NCBI GenBank assembly: GCA_044450785.1
Contig: JBIOJM010000018.1
Location: 1-55,235 of the forward strand
DNA: 55,235 nucleotides
Source of the DNA: JBIOJM01 sp044450785
GTDB taxonomy: Bacteria > Planctomycetota > Planctomycetia > Isosphaerales > Isosphaeraceae
Direction of reading: 5' to 3'
Numbering within the stretch: position 1 is the stretch's first letter; every line of letters starts with the position of its first letter. The notes under the pieces are model-generated. The model did not search any database and was not told the origin of the DNA. It was given only the letters and a program-made list of their open reading frames with translations. This document shows, piece by piece, positions 35,706 to 44,877 of this stretch. A program made the translations under genes and the position numbers.

Positions 35706-37169
35706 TCACTCCTTTCTCCGCTCTCCTGCTCTCTTTTTGGCCGCGTGCGGCAAAAAATCGGCTGCCACCCGACCGAACAGAGTCACCGCACTCGCGTCTT
35801 CGACCACGATCGGGACAAGCTGGCCGATCAGGCGTTCATCCCCTTCCAACACCATGATCCGGTCGCAGGCGGTGCGTCCCGTCAACTGATCGGCGCCCTC
35901 CCAACCGTCGCGCCGGGCTGTCCTTCGACTCGGCCCTTCGACCAGGACCTCGAACGTCCTGCCGACCAGCCGCCGGTTCTCCTCCAGGCTGATCGACGTC
36001 TGCAAGCCGAGCAGCTCGTTGTTCCGCCGCTTCTTGACGGCTTCGGGGACGTCGTCAGCGTACAGCGCCCCGGCCTTGGTTCCCTCCCGCGGGCTGTACT
36101 TGAAGATGAAGCTGTTCTTGAACCGGGACCGCTCCACCAGCCCGAGCGTCCGCTCGAACGAGTCCTCGTCTTCGCCGCAGAATCCCACAATGAAATCGCT
36201 CGATACCGCGACGTCCGGAATCGTCGCTCTCACCCTTGCCAGCATCTCTTCATAGAAATTGATCGTGTACATTCGTTTCATGCGCTTGAGAATCTCGTCG
36301 CAACCACTCTGGGCGGGCACATGGATGTACCGGCCGACTTTCGGGAGGTCGCGGACAGCCTGAAGCAGGTCGTCGGTCATATCGTTGGGGAAATTGGTGA
36401 TGAATTTGATTCGTTCGATCCCTGAGACGTCATGGATTCGTTCCAGCAGGTCGGACAGCCGGCAGGCACGGCCGTCGGGCTCCCGGAGATGGTAGCTGTT
36501 GACCGTCTGGCCGAGAAGAGTGATTTCCTTGACCCCCTGGCCGGCGAGCAGCCGGGCTTCCGCCAGGATCGCACCCGGCGGACGGCTTTGCTCCGGGCCG
36601 CGGACCGACGGGACGATGCAGTAAGTACAGAACTTGTCGCACCCCATCATGATGCGGATGAAAGCTTGAAACGGATTGGGCCGCAGCGCCGGCTCGCGGT
36701 CCGCGTCATAATTCTCGAAGCTCGCCGTGATCACCTCGAGCGAGCCGGAGTTTCGGGCACGGCTCACGGCGAGTTGAGGAGTCTTTTCCTCGCGTGCCTT
36801 GGACAGGAGCTCACCGACCCTTCCAAGCTGGCCTGGACCGACGACGACGTCCACATGAGGAGCGCGCCGAAATATCGAGTCCTGGTCCTTCTGGGCCATG
36901 CAGCCCAGGACGCCGACCGACACCTCCGGCTTCCTCTCCTTCAATCGCTTGATCCGACCGAGCGCGCTGTAGATCTTATCCTCCGCATGCTGCCGCACCG
37001 AGCACGTGTTGTAGAGGATCGCGTCGGCCTGGTTGATGTCGTCGGTCAACTCGTAACCTTCATTCCGAAGCTTGGCCACGACCAGCTCGCTGTCGAGCAG
37101 GTTCATCTGACAGCCCACCGTCTCGATGTAGAGCTTTTTGCGAGCTGGCCCGGCCGGTTGATCGCCCAT
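35706..37169 (-). CDS. miaB: tRNA-2-methylthio-N6-isopentenyladenosine synthase
   Basis: This 487-residue radical SAM methylthiotransferase modifies A37 of tRNAs that read UNN codons. The N-terminal UPF0004 domain has three cluster cysteines (ETVGCQMNLLD, YNTCSVRQHAED, GVLGCMAQKD). The radical SAM domain has CDKFCTYCIVPSVRG. A C-terminal TRAM domain follows (LVGRTFEVLVEG...TLFGRV). The QMN and VRG signatures favour MiaB over RimO or MtaB. Length is normal. It is 122 bases upstream of the SUKH-like gene on the same strand. Confidence 0.95.
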   Translation of the reverse strand: MGDQPAGPARKKLYIETVGCQMNLLDSELVVAKLRNEGYELTDDINQADAILYNTCSVRQHAEDKIYSALGRIKRLKERKPEVSVGVLGCMAQKDQDSIFRRAPHVDVVVGPGQLGRVGELLSKAREEKTPQLAVSRARNSGSLEVITASFENYDADREPALRPNPFQAFIRIMMGCDKFCTYCIVPSVRGPEQSRPPGAILAEARLLAGQGVKEITLLGQTVNSYHLREPDGRACRLSDLLERIHDVSGIERIKFITNFPNDMTDDLLQAVRDLPKVGRYIHVPAQSGCDEILKRMKRMYTINFYEEMLARVRATIPDVAVSSDFIVGFCGEDEDSFERTLGLVERSRFKNSFIFKYSPREGTKAGALYADDVPEAVKKRRNNELLGLQTSISLEENRRLVGRTFEVLVEGPSRRTARRDGWEGADQLTGRTACDRIMVLEGDERLIGQLVPIVVEDASAVTLFGRVAADFLPHAAKKRAGERRKE

Positions 37170-37192
37170 CAGTTACGCTCCGCGATGAACCC

Positions 37193-37255
37193 TTTGAAGT
37201 TGCGCTTTTGCGTCTTCGCCCCGCAGGGCCGAAATCCAAGAAGCGCAACTTCAAA
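37193..37255. repeat. 15-bp inverted repeat
   Basis: TTTGAAGTTGCGCTT (37193-37207) and AAGCGCAACTTCAAA (37241-37255) match perfectly around a 33-base loop. It lies just upstream of miaB, which reads away from it, and some 430 bases before hpnR. It could be a regulator site, a leader hairpin or a mobile-repeat remnant. Confidence 0.8.
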
Positions 37256-37684
37256 ACTTGCGCCTCGGGTTGCTGTGAGCACTGCCGTTCCCGGCCTAAA
37301 AAACCGCGCATGAACGTCTTGCAGTTTCTCCGTTCCCCATCGGGATTCTCGCCTGCTGTCGGGCCGTTGAAATCAAAGACTGGATCGGCTCATGCCGGCT
37401 TCCTGCCGCGTCGCGCCCTCGCACCGTGGGATTTTACCAAAGCACGGATCTGTCGACCGATACTGATCGACCGTATAGCATTCTCCACTTTAACGGCGGC
37501 ATGCGTTTTGTTCAAAGGAGAAAGGATGGGGAAACCCTGCCGCTAGCGCTCTGTCGTGATTGGGCCAAGATCCTGAGAAACACGTCGATTGCAAGTTACT
37601 CCTTCTGGTCGAAAGCGATATTTCATGCTACAAGCTGAACCACGACCTGGGCAGGCTCCCTGTACTTCTTTGATCTGTCATCAC
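37256..37684. other. Long leader region of hpnR
   Basis: This 429-nt region between the inverted repeat and the hpnR start holds no gene that could be supported. An in-frame extension of hpnR (from 37589) has no family similarity. Promoter elements were not recognised. Confidence 0.4.
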
Positions 37685-39238
37685 ATGAAGATACTCGCCG
37701 TTTCTCCCAGTTGCCTGATGTATTCCAAGATCTTCTTGCGGCTGGAGCCGCTGGGCATCGAGCTGATCGCGGCGGCTGCACGCCGGGCGGGGCACGACGT
37801 ACGACTCCTGGACCTGCAGGTCGAGCCGGCGGCGAACTACCAGCGGCAGATCCGCGAATGGCGGCCGGACGCGATCGCGCTGTCGTGCAACTACCTGGCG
37901 AACGTGCCGGAAGTGATCGAGCTGGCGAAGACCGCCGCCGCACTTAGACCGGAGACGTTCGTGTTCGCGGGCGGCCACAGTGCGTCGTTCATCGCCCGGG
38001 ACCTGCTCGACCACAGCGCGGGAGCACTCGACTGCGTCTTGAAGGGGGAAGGAGAGTCGTCGGTGGGGCGTCTGCTCGAGGCGGCCGCCGGGCGCGACGC
38101 TCGGGGGTTGATCGCGGTACCCGGGGTCGTCGCACGGGAAGGCAACGGACCGCCGCCCACGTTCGTCAAGGACCTCGACGACCTGGTGGCCGCGCGCGAT
38201 CTGCTGCGGCATCGCCGCAAGTACTTCATCGGCGTCCTCGATCCGTGCGCGTCGATCGAGTTCAGCCGGGGCTGCCCGTGGGATTGCTCGTTCTGCAGCG
38301 CCTGGACGTTCTATGGCCGGAGCTACCGGATCAAGAGCCCCGACGCGGCTGTCGCCGAGCTCGCGCAGATTCGTGAACCCGGCGTCTTCATCGTCGACGA
38401 CGTCGCGTTCATCCAGCCCGAACATGGGATGGCCATCGGCGAGGCCGTGGCGCGCCGGGGGATCAAGAAGCAGTTCTATCTGGAAACCCGCGGCGACGTC
38501 CTGCTGCGCAACAAGGAGGTCTTCCGGCTCTGGAAGAAGCTCGGTCTCCAGTACATATTCCTCGGTGTCGAGGCGATCGACGAAGAGGGCTTGCATCGCT
38601 ACCGGAAGCGAGTGAGTGCGTCCAAGAACCTCGAGGCGCTCGAGTTCGCCCGGACGCTGGGCGTGATGGTCGCGATCAACATCATCGCCGACCCGTCCTG
38701 GGATCGGCGGCAGTTCGAGGTGATCCGCGACTGGTGCCTCGACATCCCTGAGATCGTCAACATTTCCGTCAACACGCCGTATCCAGGGACCGAGACCTGG
38801 CTGACCGAATCGCGCCGGCTCACCACGCGCGACTACCGTCTCTTCGACATTCAGCACGCGGTCCTGCCCACGCGGCTGCCGCTGGCGGAATTCTACCAGG
38901 AGCTGGTGAAGACCCAGGCGGTCTTGAACCGCAAGTACCTGGGCTGGCCGGCAGTCAGGTCACTGTCTCGGATCCTGGCCGGCAACCTGGCACGGGGACA
39001 GACCAATACCCTCACAATGCTCTGGAAGTTCAACAGCGTCTACAACCCGAAGCTGCAACTGGCCGACCACCAGCGACCCGCCGTCTACGAGCTGGCGCCT
39101 CCTCCCGAGCCGAAAGAGCTGATCAACCCCAGGTCGATCTATATCCATCCGCACTCCAGCCACCGGGCCCCTGTCCTCGACGAAGCGACCGAATCATTCG
39201 TGAGCCAGACGAGGTTGAAGGCCGACTCCACGGCCTGA
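37685..39238 (+). CDS. hpnR: Hopanoid C-3 methylase (B12-binding radical SAM)
   Basis: This 517-residue enzyme adds the methyl group at C-3 of hopanoids. The N-terminal B12-binding domain (residues 1-150) includes LEPLGIELIAAAARRAGHDV, SCNYLANVPEVIELAK and FAGGHSASFIARDLLDH. The radical SAM domain carries Cys197, Cys201 and Cys204 in SRGCPWDCSFCSAWTFYG. Further stretches (FIGVLDPCASIEFSRG, YLETRGDVLLRNKEVFRLWK, NISVNTPYPGTETW, YRLFDIQHAVLPTRLPL) match HpnR closely as I remember it, more than other B12 radical SAM enzymes. The ATG at 37685 begins the family-like MKILAVSPSCLMYSKIFLRL. No other hopanoid gene (shc, hpnP, hpnH) is in the window. Confidence 0.88.
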   Translation: MKILAVSPSCLMYSKIFLRLEPLGIELIAAAARRAGHDVRLLDLQVEPAANYQRQIREWRPDAIALSCNYLANVPEVIELAKTAAALRPETFVFAGGHSASFIARDLLDHSAGALDCVLKGEGESSVGRLLEAAAGRDARGLIAVPGVVAREGNGPPPTFVKDLDDLVAARDLLRHRRKYFIGVLDPCASIEFSRGCPWDCSFCSAWTFYGRSYRIKSPDAAVAELAQIREPGVFIVDDVAFIQPEHGMAIGEAVARRGIKKQFYLETRGDVLLRNKEVFRLWKKLGLQYIFLGVEAIDEEGLHRYRKRVSASKNLEALEFARTLGVMVAINIIADPSWDRRQFEVIRDWCLDIPEIVNISVNTPYPGTETWLTESRRLTTRDYRLFDIQHAVLPTRLPLAEFYQELVKTQAVLNRKYLGWPAVRSLSRILAGNLARGQTNTLTMLWKFNSVYNPKLQLADHQRPAVYELAPPPEPKELINPRSIYIHPHSSHRAPVLDEATESFVSQTRLKADSTA

Positions 39239-39386
39239 TCGACGGCGGGTACCGAAACCATCGACACGGCGGAGGCAGACGCCGACCCGCGGGAACCCGC
39301 CAACGCGACCGTGGCCCGACAGCAGAGGACTCGACGAGGCCGAGGCCTCTCTCAAGGAAGGTCGCGCCCGGCTGTTCAGTTACGGT

Positions 39387-39983
39387 ATGTTCGGCATGTC
39401 GGACCTCGATCCCGAGACCGGCTTGGGCGTCATGCCGATCGCCGGCTGCGTCGTCACCGAGCAGGTCCTCGGACGCACCGAGGGGAATACCGACCGCGTC
39501 CGAGCCTGGGTCAAGGAACACGGCCCAACCCCCAACGCCCTCGACCGTTGGACGGGCGAGCTCTCCAACTTGCCCGCCTTTTTCGCCACGAGGGTGAAGG
39601 CGGGGGCAACAATCCCCTTGCGAATCGGCGGCCCGACCCTGACTTCTCCCGACGGCCGGTTCACCCTCCGCCAGGTCGCCGCCCGGGTCAAGAAGGGAAC
39701 CCCACCGGACGTCCGGACGGTCACCACCGTCGGCCTCGAGGTGAGCGAGCGGGGCGCCGTCCGCGAGGTGCTGACCGACGACTGGGGCGATGGCCTGACC
39801 GACCTCACCTGGGGACCGCCCGGGGCACCCTTCGCCGTGGTCAAGACCTGGGGACACGACGGACCCGACTTCCAGGTCCTCCACTTGCGTCCGGTCGACT
39901 GGCTGATCACCGGCGAGCTGAGCTGGCAGCGCTACCTCAGAGAGCACCCGGAAGGCCCGTTCAACAAGCCCGACCCAGATTGA
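39387..39983 (+). CDS. Hypothetical protein, possibly 5' truncated
   Basis: The 198-residue frame has no recognised family. It reads MFGMSDLDPETGLGVMPIAG, later LDRWTGELSNLPAFFATRVK and LHLRPVDWLITGELSWQRYL, and looks like a soluble mixed alpha/beta protein. No ribosome-binding site precedes ATG 39387. The frame stays open upstream with coding-like sequence (LDEAEASLKEGRARLFSYG) but without a good start codon, so either an unusual start is used or the 5' end was lost. It lies 148 bases after hpnR. Confidence 0.55.
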   Translation: MFGMSDLDPETGLGVMPIAGCVVTEQVLGRTEGNTDRVRAWVKEHGPTPNALDRWTGELSNLPAFFATRVKAGATIPLRIGGPTLTSPDGRFTLRQVAARVKKGTPPDVRTVTTVGLEVSERGAVREVLTDDWGDGLTDLTWGPPGAPFAVVKTWGHDGPDFQVLHLRPVDWLITGELSWQRYLREHPEGPFNKPDPD

Positions 39984-40357
39984 CCCCGGCCGCCTGAGGA
40001 GACGGAATTCTCTTCTTGCCACACACTGCCCACCCAACAGTCCCACCGGGAAGTGATTTCGTGCCGGTTCCTCAGTCCTTCCCACCCAGTCCCTCGATTT
40101 CCTGGGTGCCAGACTCAACGTCTGGCTCGACCCTTCGCAGGAAGTTTTTGTTTGACCCCGAGGATGGAATCGACTATCCAAGTTTGAATGGCGAATCCCG
40201 TCGACGGGCACATCGGATCACCGCGCGGAGTGATCGGATCGAGGAGACGGAGGAGGCCGCGTTGGGTGCGGATCAAGCCGAAAGGCGCAGGCCGCACACG
40301 TTTTCCGCAGTGAATGGCCGGACCGGCACGCCGCGGCGCCGGGCCGGAGAATCGTCG
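39984..40357. other. Intergenic region with hairpin and duplicated block
   Basis: A 7-bp stem hairpin (GCCAGAC...GTCTGGC) spans 40108-40126. At 40138-40182 begins a 45-base block identical to 48545-48589, part of the duplication that includes the Rpn-like gene. About 100 bases between this block and the gene copy are absent from the other copy. Confidence 0.65.
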
Positions 40358-40734
40358 ATGCACGACTATGACAAAAGCACCAAGTGGTTGATTCAGCATC
40401 ACGGCGACGCGATTCTCCGCCTGGCCGGCGTCCGCGACTTTGCCGCCTGGACGCCGCTGCAGGCCGAGCCGGTCCTGGCCCGGCGCCTGCCCGACGATTT
40501 CATCGAGGTCCGGCACGTGGGCGAGACCGAGCCCGACCACTACGTCGTCGAGGTCGCCAGCTTCCCCGACGCCCGCGTCACGATCAGGTCGTCGACGACA
40601 CGGCCCTGGTCCGCCTCGACCGCCGCGTTCTCCCCGAGGTGGTCGTCCTCTTCCTCCACTCCAAGGGAAATGTCGAAGCCGCCGGTTTGGCCGACCTGCG
40701 CAGCCGCCGGGGTTGTACCAGCTTGCCGCTCTCC
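40358..40734 (+). pseudogene. Truncated, frameshifted copy of the Rpn/DUF4351-like gene
   Basis: The copy begins MHDYDKSTKWLIQHHGDAIL and follows the intact gene at 48677 almost base for base. At about residue 75 the codons for DARVADQ are replaced by DARVTIR because one base is missing (GTCACGATC against GTCGCCGATC). The original frame resumes one position off (DQVVDDTALVRLDRRVLPEV). Similarity stops at about 40734, after the codons for CTSLPLS, so the last 165 residues are missing. Both defects make it non-functional. It lies next to the 3' end of the large secreted-protein gene on the other strand. Confidence 0.85.
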
Positions 40735-40787
40735 TCTTGCGGGGCATCTGGAACACCCTTTCGGCACCGTGTTGCTCACTTCCGAGC

Positions 40788-42914
40788 TCAACCGGGCGCG
40801 ATGCCCTTCGCCTTCGCCAGGATGGTGAAAACCGTATCGCTCGTGTCCAGCAGGACTCCCGCTGCGCTGCTGACCCCGTTCGGGGGCGAGGCGATGACCT
40901 TGATCTGGCCTCCCATGGCGAATGGCTGTTTGCCCTTGATGGTCAAGGTGACGATGTTGGTCGACTGGTTATAAGCCGCTGTGAAGTTGACCGGTTGCAG
41001 CACGGTCATCCTCTTCTTCTTGACGCGCTGGGTGACCGCCCTATCCACCTGGTAATTGGCGGCGAGACCCGCGGTCGACGGATCCATTGCGGCACTGTAA
41101 TCGAGCGCGAATCCGACGAATACCGGCTTGCCCACCGGCTTCCCTTTCTTGTTGGTCTTCTGTGCCGTGACCACCTGCTCGAGCCGGATCGTCGGTGCCG
41201 GCGCGGTCACGGCGATGGGGGACGTCGGCGCTGAGGACAGGCTGCCGCTTCTGAAGTTGACCGAGACGATCTCGGCCCTGTTGTCGGCCAGGTTCGTGAA
41301 CGTGGCCACGCCGCCCGACACGAAGACGGCAGTCGTCCCCCGGAGCGGGCCGGTGCCGATCTCGAGCGTCGCCGTCACCACCTTGCTGTTGTCCCTCGTC
41401 TCCAGGTTGCCGAACGGATCCTCTTCATAAACCACCGGCTGGGTGCCGAACGCTTGCCCCGCCGCCGCCGTCGCTGGCGGCTGCGTGTGGACCACCAACT
41501 GGCTGGCTGCCGCTGGACTGACGACGATGCTCGTGGAGGTCGCGTTGGTCAGGCTGCCGCTGCTGAAGTCGAGCGAGATGGACTCGGCCCTAATGTCGGC
41601 CACGTTCGTGAACGTGGCCACACCGCCCGACACGGCGACGGAGGTCGTCCCCTGGAGCGGGCCGGCGCCGATCTCGGGCGACACCGTCACGGCCGTGGTG
41701 TTGTCACCCGTTTCCAGGTTGCCGAACGGGTCCTCTTCATCAATCACGGGCTGGGCGCCAAACGCCTGCCCGGCCTTGGCCGTCGCTGACGGCTGCGTGC
41801 GGATCACCAACTGGCTGGCCGCTGCCGCGGTCACGGTGATCGCGCTCGTGGTCGCGTTGTCGACGCCGCTGCTGGTGACAACGAGCGTGTAACCGGAGGC
41901 GGCCTGGGTCAGCGTGAGGTCGGAGAAGGTGGCCACGCCACCGGACGCTGTCGCCGACAGCGTGCCGCCGAGCGTCGCTCCACCGGGGTTATTCGTCAGC
42001 GCCGCCGTCACGGTGCCGATGAAGGAGGAGTCGAGATTGCCTGAGCTGTCTTCGGCCTCGATCGTCAGGTCGAAGGGGGCGCCCGCGGTGACGCTGCTCG
42101 GCGGCTGCTGAGTCACCACGAAATGCGTGCTGGCCGTATTTAGGGTGTCGACGCCGATTGCGTTGGTTCCGGAATCGGCGAACCAGACGTTCCCATCGGG
42201 GCCTGTCGTGATTCCACCGGGACTGGTGCCCGCGTAGGGAATGGGGTACTCAGTGATGGCGTCGGTCGTCGGGTTGATCACACCGATCTGTCCGACCGCG
42301 GCCTCGGTGAACCAGAGGTTGCCGTCGGCGCCCGCCGCAATGCCCTCTGGGTAGGAATCGGCGGTGGGGATCGTGAACTCGGTTATGGCGTGGGTCGTCG
42401 GATTGATCATCCCGATCTGGCTGGTATCGTGTTCGGTGAACCAGAGGTTGCCGTCGGGACCCGCCGTGATCTCGTAAGGAAAGATGCCCGTGGGGAGGGG
42501 GAACTCGGTGATGGCGTGGGTCGCCGGATTGATCATGCCGATCTTGTTGGCGAATTCCTCGGTAAACCAGAGGTTGCCGTCGGGGCCCGCCGTGATTCCC
42601 AATGGGCCGCCGGGGGTACCGGCGGTGGAGGTGGGGAACTGGGTGATGGCGTGGGTCGTCGGGTTGATCATCCCGATATACCCGTTGCCGAACTCGGTGA
42701 ACCAGAGGTTGCCGTCGGGGCCTGCCACGATCTCGTATGGACCGGCATTGGCGGTGGGAACGGGGAATTCGGTGATCGAGAGCAGGCAACGATCCTCCAG
42801 CCCTTCGAGCTGGAACCGCGCCCGGGTCCGATCGGTGTGGCGATGGCCTGGACGCGTGCGGCGGCGATCCCGGGAAGCGCGAATCAGGGCCAGCAGCGTG
42901 AACGGCGAAAACAT
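40788..42914 (-). CDS. Secreted NHL/streptogramin-lyase-like repeat protein
   Basis: The protein has about 708 residues. After the secretion box LEGLEDRCLLS come six propeller-type repeats of about 42 residues, each with GPDGNLWFTE followed by IG(M/V)INP(T/A)THAITEF; this is the Vgb/NHL beta-propeller pattern. Three Big/filamin-like modules of about 104 residues follow. The last two are close duplicates (SQLVIRTQPSATAKAGQAFG / SQLVVHTQPPATAAAGQAFG, both with GGVATFTN). A C-terminal domain contains VGFALDYSAAMDPSTAG and VNFTAAYNQSTNIVTLTIKG. It is probably a cell-surface or matrix protein; lyase activity is not implied. Start choice: ATG 42914 has GGAG before it; ATG 42929 is an alternative. 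Confidence 0.83.
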   Translation of the reverse strand: MFSPFTLLALIRASRDRRRTRPGHRHTDRTRARFQLEGLEDRCLLSITEFPVPTANAGPYEIVAGPDGNLWFTEFGNGYIGMINPTTHAITQFPTSTAGTPGGPLGITAGPDGNLWFTEEFANKIGMINPATHAITEFPLPTGIFPYEITAGPDGNLWFTEHDTSQIGMINPTTHAITEFTIPTADSYPEGIAAGADGNLWFTEAAVGQIGVINPTTDAITEYPIPYAGTSPGGITTGPDGNVWFADSGTNAIGVDTLNTASTHFVVTQQPPSSVTAGAPFDLTIEAEDSSGNLDSSFIGTVTAALTNNPGGATLGGTLSATASGGVATFSDLTLTQAASGYTLVVTSSGVDNATTSAITVTAAAASQLVIRTQPSATAKAGQAFGAQPVIDEEDPFGNLETGDNTTAVTVSPEIGAGPLQGTTSVAVSGGVATFTNVADIRAESISLDFSSGSLTNATSTSIVVSPAAASQLVVHTQPPATAAAGQAFGTQPVVYEEDPFGNLETRDNSKVVTATLEIGTGPLRGTTAVFVSGGVATFTNLADNRAEIVSVNFRSGSLSSAPTSPIAVTAPAPTIRLEQVVTAQKTNKKGKPVGKPVFVGFALDYSAAMDPSTAGLAANYQVDRAVTQRVKKKRMTVLQPVNFTAAYNQSTNIVTLTIKGKQPFAMGGQIKVIASPPNGVSSAAGVLLDTSDTVFTILAKAKGIAPG

Positions 42915-43034
42915 GGTCGTGGTCTCCATCAAAAGCTCGCAGATATCCAATCGAGATCACAGACGTCCGTCCCGGCCCGAGTCCTGGGCGCCCGGGGCAT
43001 TCCGTCCGGTGAGATTTACGCCTCATTGCGCAGA

Positions 43035-43064
43035 AGCTTCGGCTCGCCCGGGCGAGCCGAAGCT
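43035..43064. repeat. Perfect 30-bp palindrome without loop
   Basis: AGCTTCGGCTCGCCC is followed directly by its reverse complement. It lies between two minus-strand genes, 37 bases past the stop of the delta-60 gene. It could act in termination, but no T-run follows on either side. Confidence 0.85.
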
Positions 43065-43100
43065 CCTTCGTCAAGGTGATCCGGGACCCGCAGGGCCGGC

Positions 43101-44550
43101 TCAGAAGGTTGTGTCCAGGCTGCCGTCGGTGTTGTAGCGGACCAGGACGAAGTACTGTATGCCCCCGGAATCCTGGTCTGAGCCGGCCACGACAACCTTG
43201 CCGTCCCCGGGTTGGAACGCAATCGCCGAGCCCTTGGACCAGAGGCCGGTGGACGTGATGGCAATACCGCCCGTCCCGAACGCTGGATCGAGGACGCCGG
43301 CCGACGTGAGCGCGATGACGCCGATTTGATAGTTAACTACGCCCGCCGTCGTACAACCCGCGGCCATGATGTCGCCGTAGTTGGGCAGATTCGGGTTCGA
43401 CTGGACGGCGATGGCATATGCATGGTCACTGCCACCGAGATCCACATCCGCCACGCCGTCGGTGCCGAATGTGGTATCAACGCTGCCGTCGGTATTGAAT
43501 TGGGAGACCTCGAACTTACTGCCCAGGTCGATGATCTTACCTCCGACAATTTCCTCGTTGGCGACGGTCCCCACCAGGTCAATCTTGCCGTTGGTCTCGA
43601 GCGCGACGCCGGTGGCACGTGGCGTGTTCGTGAGGAGTTCTTTCCCCGTACCACCGCCGAAGCTCGTGTCGAGACTCCCGTCCGTGTTATACCGGGCCAG
43701 GCCGGCGTACTGGTCGCTGGAGTGGTCCTCCGCCAGGCCGGCCACGACGATCTTGCCGTCGGACTGGATCACGACCCCCGTGGCCACATCCGACCTTGTC
43801 TGGAAGTCGGTAGTCACCTCGCCCGTTCCGCCGCCGAAAGAGGTGTCGAGCGAGCCGTCCAGGTTATAGCGCACCACGGCGAAGTCCGTCTGAGTGGCAG
43901 ACCCGTTGGCGACCGATCCCACCACGACGATCTTGGCCACCCCGCTGACCGTCTCGAAAGCGAGGGCGTAAGCAAAGGCTTGCTTCGTCGACGAGCCGAT
44001 CGGCGTGGCCTCCTTGCCGGTTTTGTTGAAGGTCGTGTCGAGGCTTCCGTCCGTGTTGTACCGGACCACGGCGAATTCGCAGTAGGTGACCGATTTCACG
44101 GTCCATGTATTGAACGGTCTGACCCACCTCGACGATCTTGCCGTCGGCCGGTTGCACGGCGACGCCCTCACCGGTGTTGCCTGGAGCTCCGTTAAACGAG
44201 GTCAGGACATACCCGGTCCCGGCAAGAGGAGAACCGGTGTTCGCGCCCGACGAGCGTGGGCTAGCGGCCGCGGCGGCGACAGGATTGGCTCTTGAAGGAT
44301 TAGCCACCACGGCGTGAGACCTGGCCTCGAGCCTGTTCGAGTGTCGAGCCCCGTGTGTGGTCTGGTGCGCGGCGGGAGTGTGCATTTCCCGGTGGGCGGA
44401 CGCAAGGTCGCCGGCCAGTACGCCGGCAATGCCGAAACTGGGGAACCCGCTTGGCTGCCAACGGGGCTCGAGTGCCTCGACCTGGAATCGGCGTTTTTGG
44501 CGGAGCCTCCTGGCCAAGGACGGGATCCGATCGGACGTGTTGCGCAGCAT
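43101..44550 (-). pseudogene. Delta-60 repeat secreted protein, frameshifted
   Basis: Two overlapping minus-strand frames make one protein. The first (from ATG 44550) has the secretion box VEALEPRWQPS and the start of the repeat region (GEGVAVQPADGKIVEVGQTV). The second continues with six delta-60-type repeats to the stop at 43101: FAVVRYNTDGSLDTTFNKTG, FAVVRYNLDGSLDTSFGGGT, LARYNTDGSLDTSFGGGTGK and so on. The switch must lie between about 44080 and 44130, near the codons for VGQTVQY. One inserted or deleted base would explain it. The protein would be an exported beta-propeller of about 480 residues. A sequencing error or programmed frameshift cannot be excluded. Confidence 0.75.
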
Positions 44551-44877
44551 GTGATGCCTTTTCGTGGCCCGATCCGTTTCGGGCAATGGCCGTGGTTGTC
44601 AATGGTCCGGCCTCACCGATGAGACCGTCGCTAAGGGAATAGAGTCCGAAGGCGCCGGCATCATGCGCGCCGGTCGGACATCTCTTTCACAACCCCTCAC
44701 AAGGGGCGTCAACGCGACGGCAGGGACGCGACGAGCCCGGTCCTCAGGGCGGACGAGGCCACGAGACGGGCGCCTCGATCCGGGCTGGGAATCTTGATCG
44801 GCATGGTCCGCCGTGCGGGTCACTCGTCCCGAACAAGGACCCACACCGCCGACGCGGGATCGCGAGGGGACCCAGAC
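44551..44877. other. Intergenic region upstream of the delta-60 gene
   Basis: This 327-nt region carries the promoter side of the delta-60 gene and the end of the kinase gene. The only recognisable element is the two-part motif at 44636-44670, listed separately. Confidence 0.5.
44636..44670 (-). promoter_or_regulatory. Two-part motif, candidate promoter or operator
   Basis: On the minus strand GCGCGCATGAT is followed after 17 bases by CTATTCC, about 85 bases upstream of the delta-60 start. The same two blocks with the same spacing occur at 48394-48428 upstream of an ECF sigma gene. The 17-base spacing is that of a bacterial promoter. Confidence 0.45.

Noticed and set aside
37589..37684. 32-codon N-terminal extension of hpnR
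   Set aside because: HpnR family similarity starts at ATG 37685; the extension has no family-like sequence.
40016..40357. 5' extension of the broken Rpn-like copy as one longer protein
   Set aside because: The corresponding region before the intact copy is not open in the same frame, so the gene starts at the MHDYDK codons.
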